Of a stretch of DNA of 64,000 bases, positions 1 through 11,624 are shown in pieces. Positions within the stretch are counted from its first letter, which is position 1; every line of letters begins with the position of its first letter. Below the pieces are notes generated by a model. That model searched no databases and had not been told where the DNA came from. It worked only from the letters and a program-made list of their open reading frames with translations. Source of the DNA: Wuchereria bancrofti (Eukaryota; Nematoda; Chromadorea; Rhabditida; Onchocercidae); NCBI GenBank assembly GCA_005281725.1, contig SSBO01000007.1, positions 2,486,402 to 2,550,401 on the forward strand, given 5' to 3'. Both the position numbers and the translations under genes were made by a program.

Positions 1-2352
1 GTTCACGTAAAGGTGGTATAGATTTAAGCGCTGTGGATGAACAACGTCGCATCTCTCAAACCTTGCTTACTGAACAGAGGAATCAAATGTCATTTTTTGT
101 CACAGCTCTGCTTCCTGTCCTTGTAAGTACTATATCCAAACATACTTGGACTCCTCGCTTTATCCCCCAAATTCTGTTTTTATTCACGATGTGTTATCAG
201 CTTTTTAAGGGAGATTTTATCATTCCTAATATTCTTCGTAGTGAAGAATGATATTGTTTGAAATATTGAGATTTCTTTAATGCTAGTCTCTTAAAATTAA
301 ATTCGGCATTATTGATGGTCATAAAAAATTGATTTTGACTTTTCCTATTTCAGAACAGTCAGTTGGGGCTTTTAGATGAAAGCAGTCATCTTCGACAGGT
401 GACAGATCATTTGCATGTCACGATCCGATCTGGCAAGGCTGCAGCAGTCATTGATACTATTTTAAATGACATACATCAAGGATCAGATAATTCGTGGCGT
501 AGCTGTTTATCCAATAATGCTAGTCGATCCTTTTGCATATATAGTGGCAATGATATCTCAAGGAGGACACCATCGCCAACACCCAGCACATGTACATGGC
601 CAACTGCAGTGGTTGGTAAGATCTTTTTCGAAGTGAAGTTAAAGAATACTTTTCATCAAATCAGTTTGTTTGATTCAGCCACCATTTTAATGATCAATTC
701 TTATTTTATGATTTCAATGGACAAATTTTTTGAATTGTATGAAGATCTGAGTGTTCGTATCATTGTACTTGGAATTATTTCTGTGGGCCACTTTCATTTA
801 TTTTAACAGCTTTGAGTTCGATCTCAGATTTACGCTTGAAATCTCGAAAATGTCAAGGATTATGTAGTAAAATCCTAGTTATGGGTCTGAATGAATTTTT
901 TAATCACTATTGGATGAATGAATTATTTCTTCTCTTGAATTTCAGGTTTTTCATCCAATGCGACTTCATCGGTACGGGCCCATACAATATCAGTAGTAGA
1001 ACAGCCACGACGTACAGTCGTTAATCCTCGAACTTACGCACCTCCATCTCCATCACGGCCATTGGAATTTGCGTTAAAAAAACCACCTCTACCCAAAAGA
1101 ATCATTTCTTTCTCCAATTCTACTATTTCTGCTGCTCCTGATTTTCACGGGTCGTCTGTTGAAGTTAGTATGGTAATGTAAATTCTTGCAGTCATAAGCG
1201 ATTTTAAGTAATCTATTTGCATGACTGATTTCAGGATTATTGAAGAGTTATATCAAATAAAATTTATGAGTTATATCAAAATGCGACTTAGATTAGTGCT
1301 AAAGTCATATAAAGTTATTGTACAACTGCATTTCATTTCTTTTTATTCACTGTTCTTTTTATTTTGTTTTCTTATAAAACTTATGTTGATTTTCATACTT
1401 TTGTTGCACACAGGCTTAAAACAGACATCGAATTTGGATAATTTGATAACCTTTTCCAGACTCCTCATCATAAAGGAACCCTGCTATCATCTTCATCGGC
1501 AGATGTATCGGAGGAGTCAATTTTAAGAGGACCAGCAAGGCCATTAAGTTTTGCATATGATGATATAATAACACATCCAAACGGGACATCTATTATAACT
1601 CGTAATGGTTATGTGAATAATGGTTGTTGCACAGGAAAAGATGGTTAGTTTTAGTTTTTAATAGAAAAACCAATCCATAAAACTATGAGTGTTATTAAAT
1701 TGCAGCAGCAGGATTGAAATTAGAATTATCTTACAGATTTCACTGTTCTAGTGATATCTGTTTTGCAAAACGCCTTACCTGTAGTGATGGATCCAAGACA
1801 TTTCTTTTCGAGATCATTTATAAAATGCATGAAAATATGAATGAAGTTCACCATTATAACTTTTTTAAATAGTGATTTAGACCTGATTGCTTGCGGATAG
1901 TGTTTCTTTTGTTTTTCTAGCAAATGATCAAACAAAGGCGAGTGCTTCACTGATTGCTGAAACTATTGAACAGATCGATAAACTTGGCTCGGAACTTGAT
2001 TCTTATTGTAACACGGCAGCTGTTTCTGTGACACATCAAACGATTCGTATTCGTTCGGGTAATTCCCAATGATTGCAATAAGATTTGTCAAATTATATGT
2101 AATTCTTTCCCGATCTTGTCACCTTCTGATATGCAAGATTTGTCGAATAAAAAAAAGTTAATTTTAGGTAGTTGTAAACCACCACCACCACCAGAACGTC
2201 GGAATTCAACAATCACTGCGGCAACACCGACAGCCCCATCAGTCGCCGAGATACGAGCTGCTGGTGGAACCGCAGGTTCATCCGATTATGCATCATCAAT
2301 TGCTTCATCTGGTGAATTTACTCGTGAACAGTTCTCGACGCGATACGTTTAA
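1..2352 (+). CDS. MTSS1/MIM-like I-BAR (IMD) protein, 3' part, 5' end outside window
   Basis: Six exons are visible: <1-122, 354-615, 946-1172, 1460-1643, 1921-2058 and 2168-2352 (TAA). All phases close, giving 371 residues. The first ~85 residues resemble the C-terminal end of the MIM/MTSS1 I-BAR domain: LLTEQRNQMSFFVTALLPVL then LLDESSHLRQVTDHL, and a GSDNSWRS segment followed by TPSPTPST, in the same order as vertebrate MTSS1. I-BAR domains bind PI(4,5)P2 membranes and actin and push out protrusions. The rest is low-complexity and Pro/Ser-rich (PPSPSRP, KKPPLPKR, CKPPPPPERR). I see no C-terminal WH2 motif, which vertebrate MTSS1 has, so actin-monomer binding may be absent or in another isoform. 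Family assignment is by recalled similarity and moderately sure; exon structure is firm. Confidence 0.72.
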
Positions 2353-3694
2353 ATGGTGTGTTGTTGTAATATCATGCTTTGATAGCATTTCCATTTTGTA
2401 GAAGGTATGGCTTAATTTCTTTCATCTTTCCAAAAATTTACATGAGAAGTAAGAGACTTAAATCATATCAAAGAGGGAAAAGGTTTTTGGAATCTGAGTG
2501 GGTATACTCTCGAGAATTGTAAAAAAAAAATCTGCCGTGGGAAGCATGTTATTTTCCTGTACTGGAAAAATAGGTGAGTCTTTGGTTTCCAGATTTAATC
2601 ACGGCTTTTTTTTTTCACATATTGTAAATAGGCCACTTCTAATTCCAAATTCCTAACGCTTTTGACGCACTTTCATGAACAGAAATTGCACCGATGAGGA
2701 ACATACAGAAAATGAGTGATGAAATGAAAATTTTAATTCGATAAAATTTCATGTTGTGAAGGGGATAATGGATTGGCATTTTTTTGATAAAAGAAATATA
2801 AACTTTTGCATAATTTGAAATAAAATGATGCTATTTAACTAACGATTAAGTTTGTGAAACATTCTGAAACTCTTCACAACCAACCATAATTTGTCTTATA
2901 CAGAGGGAGTGCTCGTATTGTTTGCATAACAACTCGATTTCCCAGATTATTAGATCATTTTTGCATGTATTGTACTACTTTATTTTACGGGAAAAAATGT
3001 TCTCAATGCTTTTCTGTCCCAAAGTTTGCTTATTTTCAGGTAATAGGTTTTCTTCCTTGTGATGTATCTGCACATTCACAGGATTATTCCATTCTTGTTA
3101 CCTCTTTCCACATATTTTTTCGATTTTTGTTTTTGTACAGTAAGTTATACATATTGAGGTCGTATTTCCTTCGCTTCTTCCCAACCATCTTCGTTTTATC
3201 ATTGATGTAGAAAACTATACACATGAGAACGAGCTCATTGTCATTAAGAGCAACTTGATGCTAATAATTGTATTATTCGATGTACTAAACGACTGTAAGT
3301 TTCTCATAATCGTTGTTCAAAGCGCGGATACTAATACGGAAATACCAATATCAAATACAGTAGTAATTACAGTTAGCTCAAATACTTGAAACAAGAAGCA
3401 CAGCGGGTTACGTAAATTTAAAAAATCAAACAACTGCAGGAACTGAGGCGTCGTTTAAAATTCTTATCTTTGCTTAAAGATATTATCTACAAATACTGAT
3501 GAAATCAAGACTATAAGCTTCACTAAAAATTGACATCAGTCAGTGACTAGTTAAATATTCCAAAAAGCAGCTATGCTATCAAACATAAAATTCATTTCAT
3601 ACTCTGAATAAAATTCTCATATTTTTGCTAGTAGGATTGAATTCAGTTTGCGAAACTGACACCGCAGAATAAATAAAAATTTTTGCATGTTGGG
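2353..3694. other. Intergenic, tail-to-tail
   Basis: About 1.3 kb between the stop of the MTSS1-like gene and the stop of the dicarboxylate carrier. It is AT-rich with homopolymer A and T runs and no coding-like frame with splice sites. It should hold both 3' UTRs. I see no repeat family or RNA gene in it. Confidence 0.6.
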
Positions 3695-6100
3695 TCATTG
3701 TTTCGCTGAAGGAGCTCGAATATAGCCAAAATTCAAGCGAAGCTGTTCCAAGAAAATGAAAGTAAGGATCGTTTGTGGCGCCAATCGAACCCATGCTGGT
3801 ATGAAACCCTGCAAATTACGTATTGGATTAATTTTTACAGACTCGGGAACCTAAAGATGAGGTAAGTTCCTGAATGATACCTCTAAAAAACAAAAGAATT
3901 ATTTACCTTGAAAAAGCCAGTTGGTCCAAGTTTTGCAGTATATAAGAAGCATGAAAGGATACTCTGCAAATGTTCACTCAATCTTCACTTTAAATTTAAA
4001 AAATATTTTTTTTTAAAGAAGTCACTAAAGGGATGAAAACGCGAATATTACTATTGCCAAGCTTAGTGTTTCGATGTTGCGCACCATACCTGGTATCGAT
4101 AGACAAATCAGATCTCTTCGCTCACTCTATATACAGTGGATTGGGATCCACCATGTAAGTGAAGTATCAAGTAGTAAAAAATTTACAGTGAACTGGCCCG
4201 GTTTTGCATTCATCATACGTGTTTTCATAACATCTAGCGGTTGAGTTAGAACTGTCGCAATCGATGCCTTAAAAATTTTTCATTGACTTTGTTGCAAACT
4301 ATGCTAAGTGCAAATGGAATTACGTAAAAAGAAAGAAAACAGTGATTTAAAGTTATAAGGAAATGGTATATGATACCGCAGCAAATGAAGATCCGAAATG
4401 AGTTGTTGGAGTATCCTTGAAATAACCCGATGCGATGGCGACTTGTTTGATTTGATCATAGAACGATAGCTGACCAATGGTCATAAAAACAGCTCTAGAT
4501 GTTGCCATTGCAGCCCCATTAAAAAGCTTAGTGATGCCTTCTTCACGCATTACTCGGAACAACCCGTCAAAGGCATGCTTGTAATTCCGCCGTTCCGCTG
4601 GTGGTAACTAGAAAGAGTTGTAAATAAATTCTGAAACAATATCTGACTAATGAGTTAGTTAATTCATTATTAACTCATTAATCAGATAATGTCGACTAAT
4701 CAACCATATCGTGGTCTGACAGCTGTAAAAGATTTAAGTATGCCGCGTTCAGCATTAAATCAGCATCAAACATAAAACTGATGCCGAAGTTTTCCCGACA
4801 TTTCCATTTCAGAATAAAGTTATATGCATGATATCTGCTATTTATCAAGACATGGGAGCGATCATAGCATGATTTACTGGAGTGCATAAATGTTTATCAA
4901 TAATACATCAACTGCACTTTTGGTCCCGTCTCGCTCCCAAAAAGAAAAAAAAACTTTTGTTCGGAAATTTCTACACATTTATAATTTTGCTGGAGATAAA
5001 AGATATTCTAATTTTATGACACTCTAATGCATCTAAAAAAAGGAGCACTACAGACCTTCACATCATTTTGCATGCGCACATTAATCATGTCTCCAGGTGT
5101 ACCAATGAAACCTCCACATGCTCCGCTCATCCCCGCCATCGCAGCTTTTTGATAGAAAGGAATAGCAGTTGAATCTACAATGTATTTAAATCATGCACAG
5201 AAGATGAAAGCGTCTATTACACTCCGAACAAGTAACTGGAAATAATTAGCATGGTTTTACTAAATAATAAAGTATAAATTATCCAACCATTATAACTTAG
5301 TCTAACTATTCGTGCATTTTCCATAGTCGAAGAGCAAGGCTCACAATAGCAATGGTTGGTAGCATAAGGAACCGTTTCCAAACCATTATGCATAAATGTA
5401 TCTCACAAACAAGTCCATCTATTTTTATCTATTCCTAACCGATAGGAATAAATAAGACAACAAACCACCCGGGAACTGCTTCTTCAACTGCTCATACATG
5501 CCGAAACGTGTCAAAGAATAGGTCATCTGAAAGGCATAAAATATGGTGGCAACCTATAAGAGCACGTATCCCACTGTTGTAATCATTGGATGCACCTCAT
5601 CTTTATTATTAAGATAAGACTAATGAAACACAAAATCCCTTCGAAAAGACGCACCATTTCCCAAATATTTTGAAAATCTTTAACAATGATTCATTATATG
5701 CAAAGTCTTAAAAAACCATACATTTTTCTGACAGTCATCGGCTACTCTTTCGTTGGTCATTTAACATCCAAGTAAAATCACCACAAATAATTAACAAATG
5801 AAAATGTTTTGTATATTACCTGTCTTAATAGAGATGCTGAAATGCCATTATAGAGACCTCGAATGCCATCGCTTCGAATGATTTTCATTGTCATTTCAAA
5901 AATACCAACTTGACCATGTTGTTGAGTTTGCAAATGTACCTAAAAGACCTTATAGATCATGATAAGAGCCTTCACGAGTACAATACTGTTTAGCTAACCT
6001 TAAGTAAATCAAGTGGATGCGTGCACATTGCTGCACCAGCAGATGCTGTACCACCAAAGTACCATCGACTGAGACGCTGCTCCCTAGACTGCACTGACAT
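3695..6100 (-). CDS. dic-1: Mitochondrial dicarboxylate carrier (SLC25A10 / DIC-1 type)
   Basis: Eight exons in transcript order: 6100-5999, 5939-5820, 5526-5466, 5174-5056, 4607-4377, 4267-4187, 3963-3907, 3808-3695 (TGA). Phases close to give 294 residues, the usual carrier length. Three mitochondrial-carrier signatures are visible: HPLDLLK at the N-terminus, GTPGDMINVRMQND in the middle and TQPLDVMKTRMMN in the third repeat. RWYFGG near the start and GQLSFYDQIKQ are typical of the dicarboxylate carrier and closely match C. elegans DIC-1 from memory. It exchanges malate or succinate for phosphate, sulfate or thiosulfate across the inner mitochondrial membrane. An in-frame ATG at 6133 would add 11 residues; I prefer 6100 because the leader length then fits the family. 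An acceptor-like CGTAG lies 13 nt before the 6133 ATG. Confidence 0.93.
4641..4687. repeat. Short inverted repeat in dicarboxylate carrier intron
   Basis: Arms ATCTGACTAATGAGTTA (4641-4657) and TAACTCATTAATCAGAT (4671-4687) are complementary except for one position, with a 13-nt AT-rich loop. It lies in the intron between exons 4 and 5. It could be a small foldback element or a chance AT hairpin. Confidence 0.5.
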
Positions 6101-7280
6101 TGTCTCTGCACCTGCAACGTTCGTCGAAATCATGAATGGTCAATCCTACGACAGTAACGGTCACTTCAGTATATCTCCTGCACTACTAATAGCAAAGTGG
6201 ACTAGAGCAGCTCAACCTCTCCCACCTTTCATTTCAACTAGTTAGCACTGACTTCTGCCCCAGCTATTCCGTCCGGAAAGGCCTCACCAACCTCAGAAAG
6301 ACCGGAAAAGTAAGGGACAGGGATAACTGCTGCTCTCTGTGCCATCTCTCTGCTGCCTCTGTGCTGTTTGACTGCACAGGGGAAGAGAAGAATATGGCGC
6401 TCACTCAGTCGATTATCGCAACTTCTCGGCCCTACCCGCGAGTGACCTTTCGCAGAAGCGCTTCGTGTTTTCTCGTTCCTCTTGCGCCTTCTCCCCACCC
6501 CTCCCCCCCCACTTTATCTCCTGATTGTACACCTGCACTACACATACTTAGCAGTTTCTCACATCCAATTAACTGTCTGGTCATTGTTAATGTTAGGTCA
6601 ACTTTTCTGTAATTTATCTAGAAATTTCGGAAGAGAAAAAGAAGAGACGGTCGACTTGACTTTTGCAGTTTCAATGATTGATTAAATGATTCCTTCGATC
6701 GGTAATATATTCATTATTTAATCAACTCATCGACGTACTTTCAGAGTTATTCTTAGCGGTGTTGTGTTCGGTGCAAGCTGATGGATTTATTCATATTAAA
6801 TATGAACACATCGATCAACGACTTCTTTACTTCTACATCTTCAAATACTGTTAAGGTTAACTGCTACTGTCAGTAATAAAAAACTTGAAAGCTACTGCTT
6901 GAGCTGATTGGAAGCCTGCGATTGTGGTTTTGATCTTCTAAACAATAATGTGGTAAGATTTTATACTACACTTTCATTCATGAGGTCACTTACTTGCTGG
7001 GATTAATTTGAATTTTTAAATTAATACTTACCGTTGTTACCCAATCTCTATGACTTGTTTTTTTATTCCCAAATACTTGGAGCAGTTGGCGATGTCCGAA
7101 TCGTTCGTACCATGCAGTTATTCCAAAAGTTGTCGATGAGTACGGCACTTTATCCGTGCTGTCTAAATGGTCATTTGTGTCGTTTTTGTTTGCACACTCA
7201 CACCTCCTCCCTTTCGTGGAAAATGCGAATATTCGAAATGGCTCATAATGCCTTGTAAAATTCTCTGTGATAAACTTTGT

Positions 7281-7352
7281 GCGTATGTGTGTGTGTATGT
7301 ATGTATGTATGTATGATGTGCGTGTATGTGTGTATGCGCATTCATGTGCGTG
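7281..7352. repeat. TG/TATG microsatellite
   Basis: Imperfect array of GTGTAT and GTAT units (GTATGTATGTATGTATG core). A similar array is at 29011-29090. The long open frames here on both strands are products of the repeat, not genes. Confidence 0.85.
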
Positions 7353-8140
7353 TAGCGTGTGCAACCTGTTTGTATCCTTGACGATAACATTACCCTTCTC
7401 TTGGAACTTCAGTCAACCAATCCCAGCACTGTTCTTATTAATATCAAGGACGCTCATATTCTGCTGCAATTAAATCAATAGTACTTAATTTCCGAATTAG
7501 CTATCGAAAAGCCTTGCCATTAAATCTTCTTGTAAAAGCATGTATAAATAATATCGGTAATGTCTGCTGCTGTATGATGGTACCACTAATTGGGAATTTC
7601 AAGAAGGAAAGCCGTATAATTTAAGTAAACCCATGTTGTGTCAGGTTATGAAATAGAGATGCCTCATTCTGCTCCTAAATGACAATCCGTGAATGATCAA
7701 GAACGAATAGTGGTCGAATTCAGATTTTTCTTCAAGCAGCATATTTGTGTGAAGGTAATGATGTCTTTTAATAATGATCTCAAACTGTTTATTTCATTCT
7801 CAAACCGTCTATGTCATTCTCGACCGTTCTTTATTTCACTATAGAAAATATCGTTAGATGAAATTAAATACATATTTTAGGTTGGAAGCAAAAGACCTAA
7901 ATATTCATTTGGGACGTAGTTCGGTTTCCGCAGATTGGCTGACATTATTTCTCACTAAGCTATTTGTTATGCTATCAATAATTACCTGAAGTAGCGCAAA
8001 TTAGTTTTGATGAGACCTTTCAAATACCATAGCCATACAGTAAATAAAGAATAGTCCAAAATAGTTAAGAAAAATCTGTGTTTGATGAGTGTTTATATCG
8101 GTAATAGGGTTGGGAATTTACTGTTTATATTTTTATTAAT

Positions 8141-8145
8141 TTTAG
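8141..8145 (+). promoter_or_regulatory. Probable trans-splice (or 5' UTR) acceptor for Clc-like gene
   Basis: A T-rich tract ending TTTTAG lies 4 nt before the ATG at 8150. No coding exon is needed upstream, so this fits an SL1 addition site; a 5' UTR cis-intron is the alternative. Confidence 0.5.
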
Positions 8146-8149
8146 GAAT

Positions 8150-9507
8150 ATGGGTAATACTGGACACAGGGCACAGAAGGCAGTACTGATTGGCTGTTTG
8201 GTCTTACTTCTTATTGCACTGGGTACATCTATCGTTGCTGTTCTTTCACCTTCATGGCAAGTGGTCGATATACGCGAATTCCGTGCACAACATCATGTAA
8301 AAGATGAAGTTAAATGCATATTTAACTGCTTGATTTATCTTCGCTTATTTTTCTTCCCTTTTCTTATCTCTTCCTCACTGATTCTCACTGATCATAGGAT
8401 TTGCAGCACGGTTTATGGCAAGATTGCACTCGTCCGCGTTATCATTCACACACAGTAAGCAGTGAAATGCAGCAGGAAATGCAGCAAACTACTTTATTCT
8501 GCACATATAAGTTTGATCACAATGCTCGAGAGATTATTGACGAGAATCTGCTGGATGTAAATCAAAATAGTGCTGCTGGCGAAGCTGAGTATCATCAGTT
8601 TTTTGGTGATTCCATTTATTACTTTGCATTTCTTTAATTTAGGATAGGACGTTAATCACTTTGATATTGTCAGTAACTCTAGAATCACAGTATTGTAGGT
8701 TGGCAAAAGGCTGTGTTAATATGCTTCATTGTGGTGTTTGCATTCAGTGGACTGGCGCTGTTGTGTGGCATTTGTGCGCCGTGTAGTAATCCTGTTGCTG
8801 TTTTCTTTACCATTCTCATCTTTGTCTCACGTTCGTTACTTTACTGTTTTCCAGCTTATTAATTGCTAGTCGTTGAGTAAGATCGGGAGATTTCAGACAG
8901 TTAAAGGACAGTCAAGACTGAATATTTAGATTATTCCGGCTATCTTGTTTGATTTATTCGGCATTTTATTGAATCATAACACACTTATTATTGCAGTATT
9001 TTTCTCGACTATTGCAAATGCGATATTCTTCTTTGCTGCACATCGAGTCGACAGTCGATTTGTGCATGGACTTGTTGGGACTTACGAAGTCAGTTGCTAT
9101 TTACTGCTTTAGCTTAGGATTAAATGGTTCAAGAGGCCCAGGCGTGTCATTTTCGAATTTTAGAGTCAGTCGATTGTGTATTTATCACGTTCAACTGTAT
9201 TGTATTCCGTACATTACATTCTCTTTTTCCATTATTAATAAAATCACAGCTGAGATTTTTATGTTCGAACTCAGATTCTACAAGGCCAAGTGAATTTCGA
9301 AATGATTTTAATTTCTAGCAAGAAATTGGTTCTGCTTTCTATTTGTCGTTAGCGTCGACGTCTTTGCTGCTATTTTCATTTCTTCTGGCATTGGTGTCCA
9401 CATACTACTTAATTCAAGATGCAAACAAATCGCATGATGGATTAATCTCACCAGTGATGCGCGAATTGGTACCATTATACAACTCTACCAGGCACACTGC
9501 TATTTAA
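8150..9507 (+). CDS. Clc-like (nematode claudin-like) four-TM protein
   Basis: Five exons: 8150-8296, 8407-8605, 8699-8830, 8997-9088 and 9319-9507 (TAA), giving 252 residues. An acceptor at 8397 would add three residues (DLQ) to exon 2. Four hydrophobic helices are visible: VLIGCLVLLLIALGTSIVAV, VLICFIVVFAFSGLALLCGI, a third starting at VAVFFTILIF and running across the exon 3-4 junction into FFSTIANAIFFFAA, and LSLASTSLLLFSFLLALVST. The first extracellular loop carries SPSW, then HGLWQDC, then a later Cys, which is the W-GLW-C-C claudin signature. Nematode Clc-like proteins belong to this superfamily and are thought to act at cell contacts or as channel subunits; the exact role here is unknown. 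It is convergent with the lipase gene 440 bp away. Confidence 0.78.
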
Positions 9508-9950
9508 TTTTGTTGTTTTGTTTAGTTATTGGATTTTGTTATAATTGAATTTTTATTGACTTCATTTTGAATTCGAAAGGTGGAATGTTTGATGAATAAT
9601 GAATCAAGCAAACTCGAAACTGACTTTTTGGATTGCTTTATGTCCGCCGTGCGACTATATCACGTCAAAGAAAAACGGATATGTTTGAATAACTTATGGT
9701 GATTTTATGGGTAATATTTAACTATGAATATTGCTGCATTGCTCAGGCTCTCAATACAGTGGTTTTACTAGCTTGTGAATATGCAGGAAGGGTGAATCAC
9801 GATAATTAGAATATTCAACTATAAATATTGCTGCAAGAAGTTGTTTCTAGTGCTAGATGTAACTGTTTTCATTTTTTTCGAGAACGCCCTGCAAGCTCAT
9901 TGAAAGCTTAAAACTGCGACAACAAAGACACGATTCAATGAGTTCTTCCT
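9508..9950. other. Intergenic, tail-to-tail
   Basis: 443 bp between two convergent stop codons, AT-rich. I see nothing in it beyond presumed 3' UTRs. Confidence 0.5.
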
Positions 9951-11624
9951 TCACTGCAAATTTCTTCTGGCAATATTTCCGCTTGTCTTGCATCCGGATA
10001 TACCATAATTACTGACATGTTCACCAAAATAGAATAAGTGGTCATTGATAGTGTAGTGCCGATAATAACCATCGCTGCAAAAACAGAATCTTCAACGAGG
10101 TTCATGGAAAATGGGAAAGTGGAATTTCCATTCTTTTCAAAATGAAAAACAAATCGGACCTGCAAGTTTTGTCCTCATTCAGCGGTTGACCCAAACAAAG
10201 CCTATGTGGAGGGGTTCCGGTCATATTTTCAGGATACCAGACTTCAAGTCCGTGATGATATGGTCCAAAGCTGAATCGTGAACTACATGCAAACGTTCGT
10301 AGGTTGATTAAACAATTTGGAAGATGAGGTACCTTAAATAGTGCCTTAAACCGTTCCTAAATTTCTTAAGAATTTTCCTTCTTTTTCAGACTTAAAAAAG
10401 TGCAACAAATTTTTTGATTTAAATTTCTTTTATCCACTCGATTTGCCTATTTCATGCTTTTATTTGCTGTTTTTTTCCTGTATCAGATTTGTGATTACAT
10501 AAAAATGAGAAATGGAATATAAAGCATAATAATTATGACGTGAAATAAAGCTTAGCATTTTAGGATGTATCATTCACTGTCATAAGACAGACAGCATTAT
10601 AATTGATAACTTACCAGATCTCCTCGATGTACAATGCGGAAACTGGCGGGTACCAATGTATCATGAACGAATGCATAGTCTCGATTACCTGTCCTAGGTT
10701 CACCAAATGTTATAAGTCGAATATCTACGTTAGATTTCCCCTTAGCATAAAAATATGCAAAATGAGCACTGGCTAAGGATGCAAGCGAACCTCCAAGTGA
10801 ATGTCCGGTAAATATTATCGGCCGAGTGCTATTTGTCTGCAAAACATCGTGCAAATGAATACGCTGATAACACCATCATTCATAATGCCCTGTTTTGAAT
10901 GCCAGATTTATGAACTAAATCCGATCCACATTTTTCGGATAAGTTAGAACAGACCAACAAATTTGCCTTCACTGTTCTTTTCAGCATATGCCATATATCT
11001 TTCCAGACAGATCTAAACGCCACATTGAAATAACGTTGCACCGAACCGCCTGCAATGAACTTCGCTTTTGGCTCTGCCATAGCTGCCAGAACTTCAGCAG
11101 CGAGTTGAAGTTTGGAGTGTGTACCGCCAAATCCGACGATGACGTGGGTGGGGGACTGTGATATGTAATATAGGCACTGAAATTATATAAGTTTTATACA
11201 ATTCTTTCAGAAAAATAATGGGACAATTTGTTGTGACGACTATTGATCATTTGAAGTTTGAGCGCGCCGGGAATTTGCCGAAAATAGCAGTTTTTCATCG
11301 AATACTGAAAGGATTTGGTGTTGATTTGAAAGACTAATGGATGACTTTACAAAATTAAAGTGCTGAAAATAGTGGGGAAATGTATTAAAGTCAACACAAT
11401 CGGAAGATTACCTCATCATGCAAATGGTCACACGATACACTGCCTTGTCGTAGAATATGAGTACCGTAATATTTTGCCAGACATTTTAATGGATTTCTCG
11501 AGTACGCTGCAGCTGCATGCTCAAATACAAAACGAGCAAAGTGCGGATCATATTCTTGAAAAGTGATGGCATATTGTATTTGTAACAGTGTTAAGAGAAA
11601 GATCATCAGTAAATTAGAACGCAT
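9951..11624 (-). CDS. Secreted class 3 (fungal-type) lipase
   Basis: Five exons in transcript order: 11624-11412, 11176-about 10967, 10863-10615, 10332-10160, 10074-9951 (TGA), about 322 residues. The N-terminus RSNLLMIFLLTLLQIQYAIT is a good signal peptide, so the enzyme is secreted or lumenal. The nucleophile elbow GHSLGG (Ser about 163), the Asp of HRGDL (about 223) and the His of PYHHGLEVWY (about 250) form the expected catalytic triad, and paired cysteines follow (GQPLNEDKTC, then NYGISGC). Family members hydrolyse acylglycerols. The 3' edge of exon 2 is uncertain: three phase-0 donors are possible, ending at 10973, 10967 (GC donor, AAG before GCAAAT) or 10955. I used 10967. Confidence 0.88.

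Larger units (their letters stand above)
6134..8149. other. Head-to-head intergenic region with GC-rich block
   Basis: Two kilobases between the divergent dicarboxylate carrier and Clc-like genes. About 6240-6530 is clearly more GC- and CpG-rich than the rest and ends in a C-rich run (CCCACCCCTCCCCCCCC near 6495). It is open on both strands, as expected from low stop-codon density in GC-rich DNA, and I do not call a gene there. This block is the best candidate for the carrier promoter. The rest is AT-rich and carries the microsatellite at 7281-7352. Confidence 0.45.

Noticed and set aside
6238..6685. Overlapping open frames of 67-86 codons on both strands
   Set aside because: They reflect a GC-rich block with few stops; no splice sites, family similarity or codon pattern. 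A 13-nt match to LSU rRNA (ACAGGGATAACTG) has no supporting flanks.
6990..7473. Frames rich in His/Thr/Tyr on both strands
   Set aside because: Translation of the TG/TATG microsatellite.
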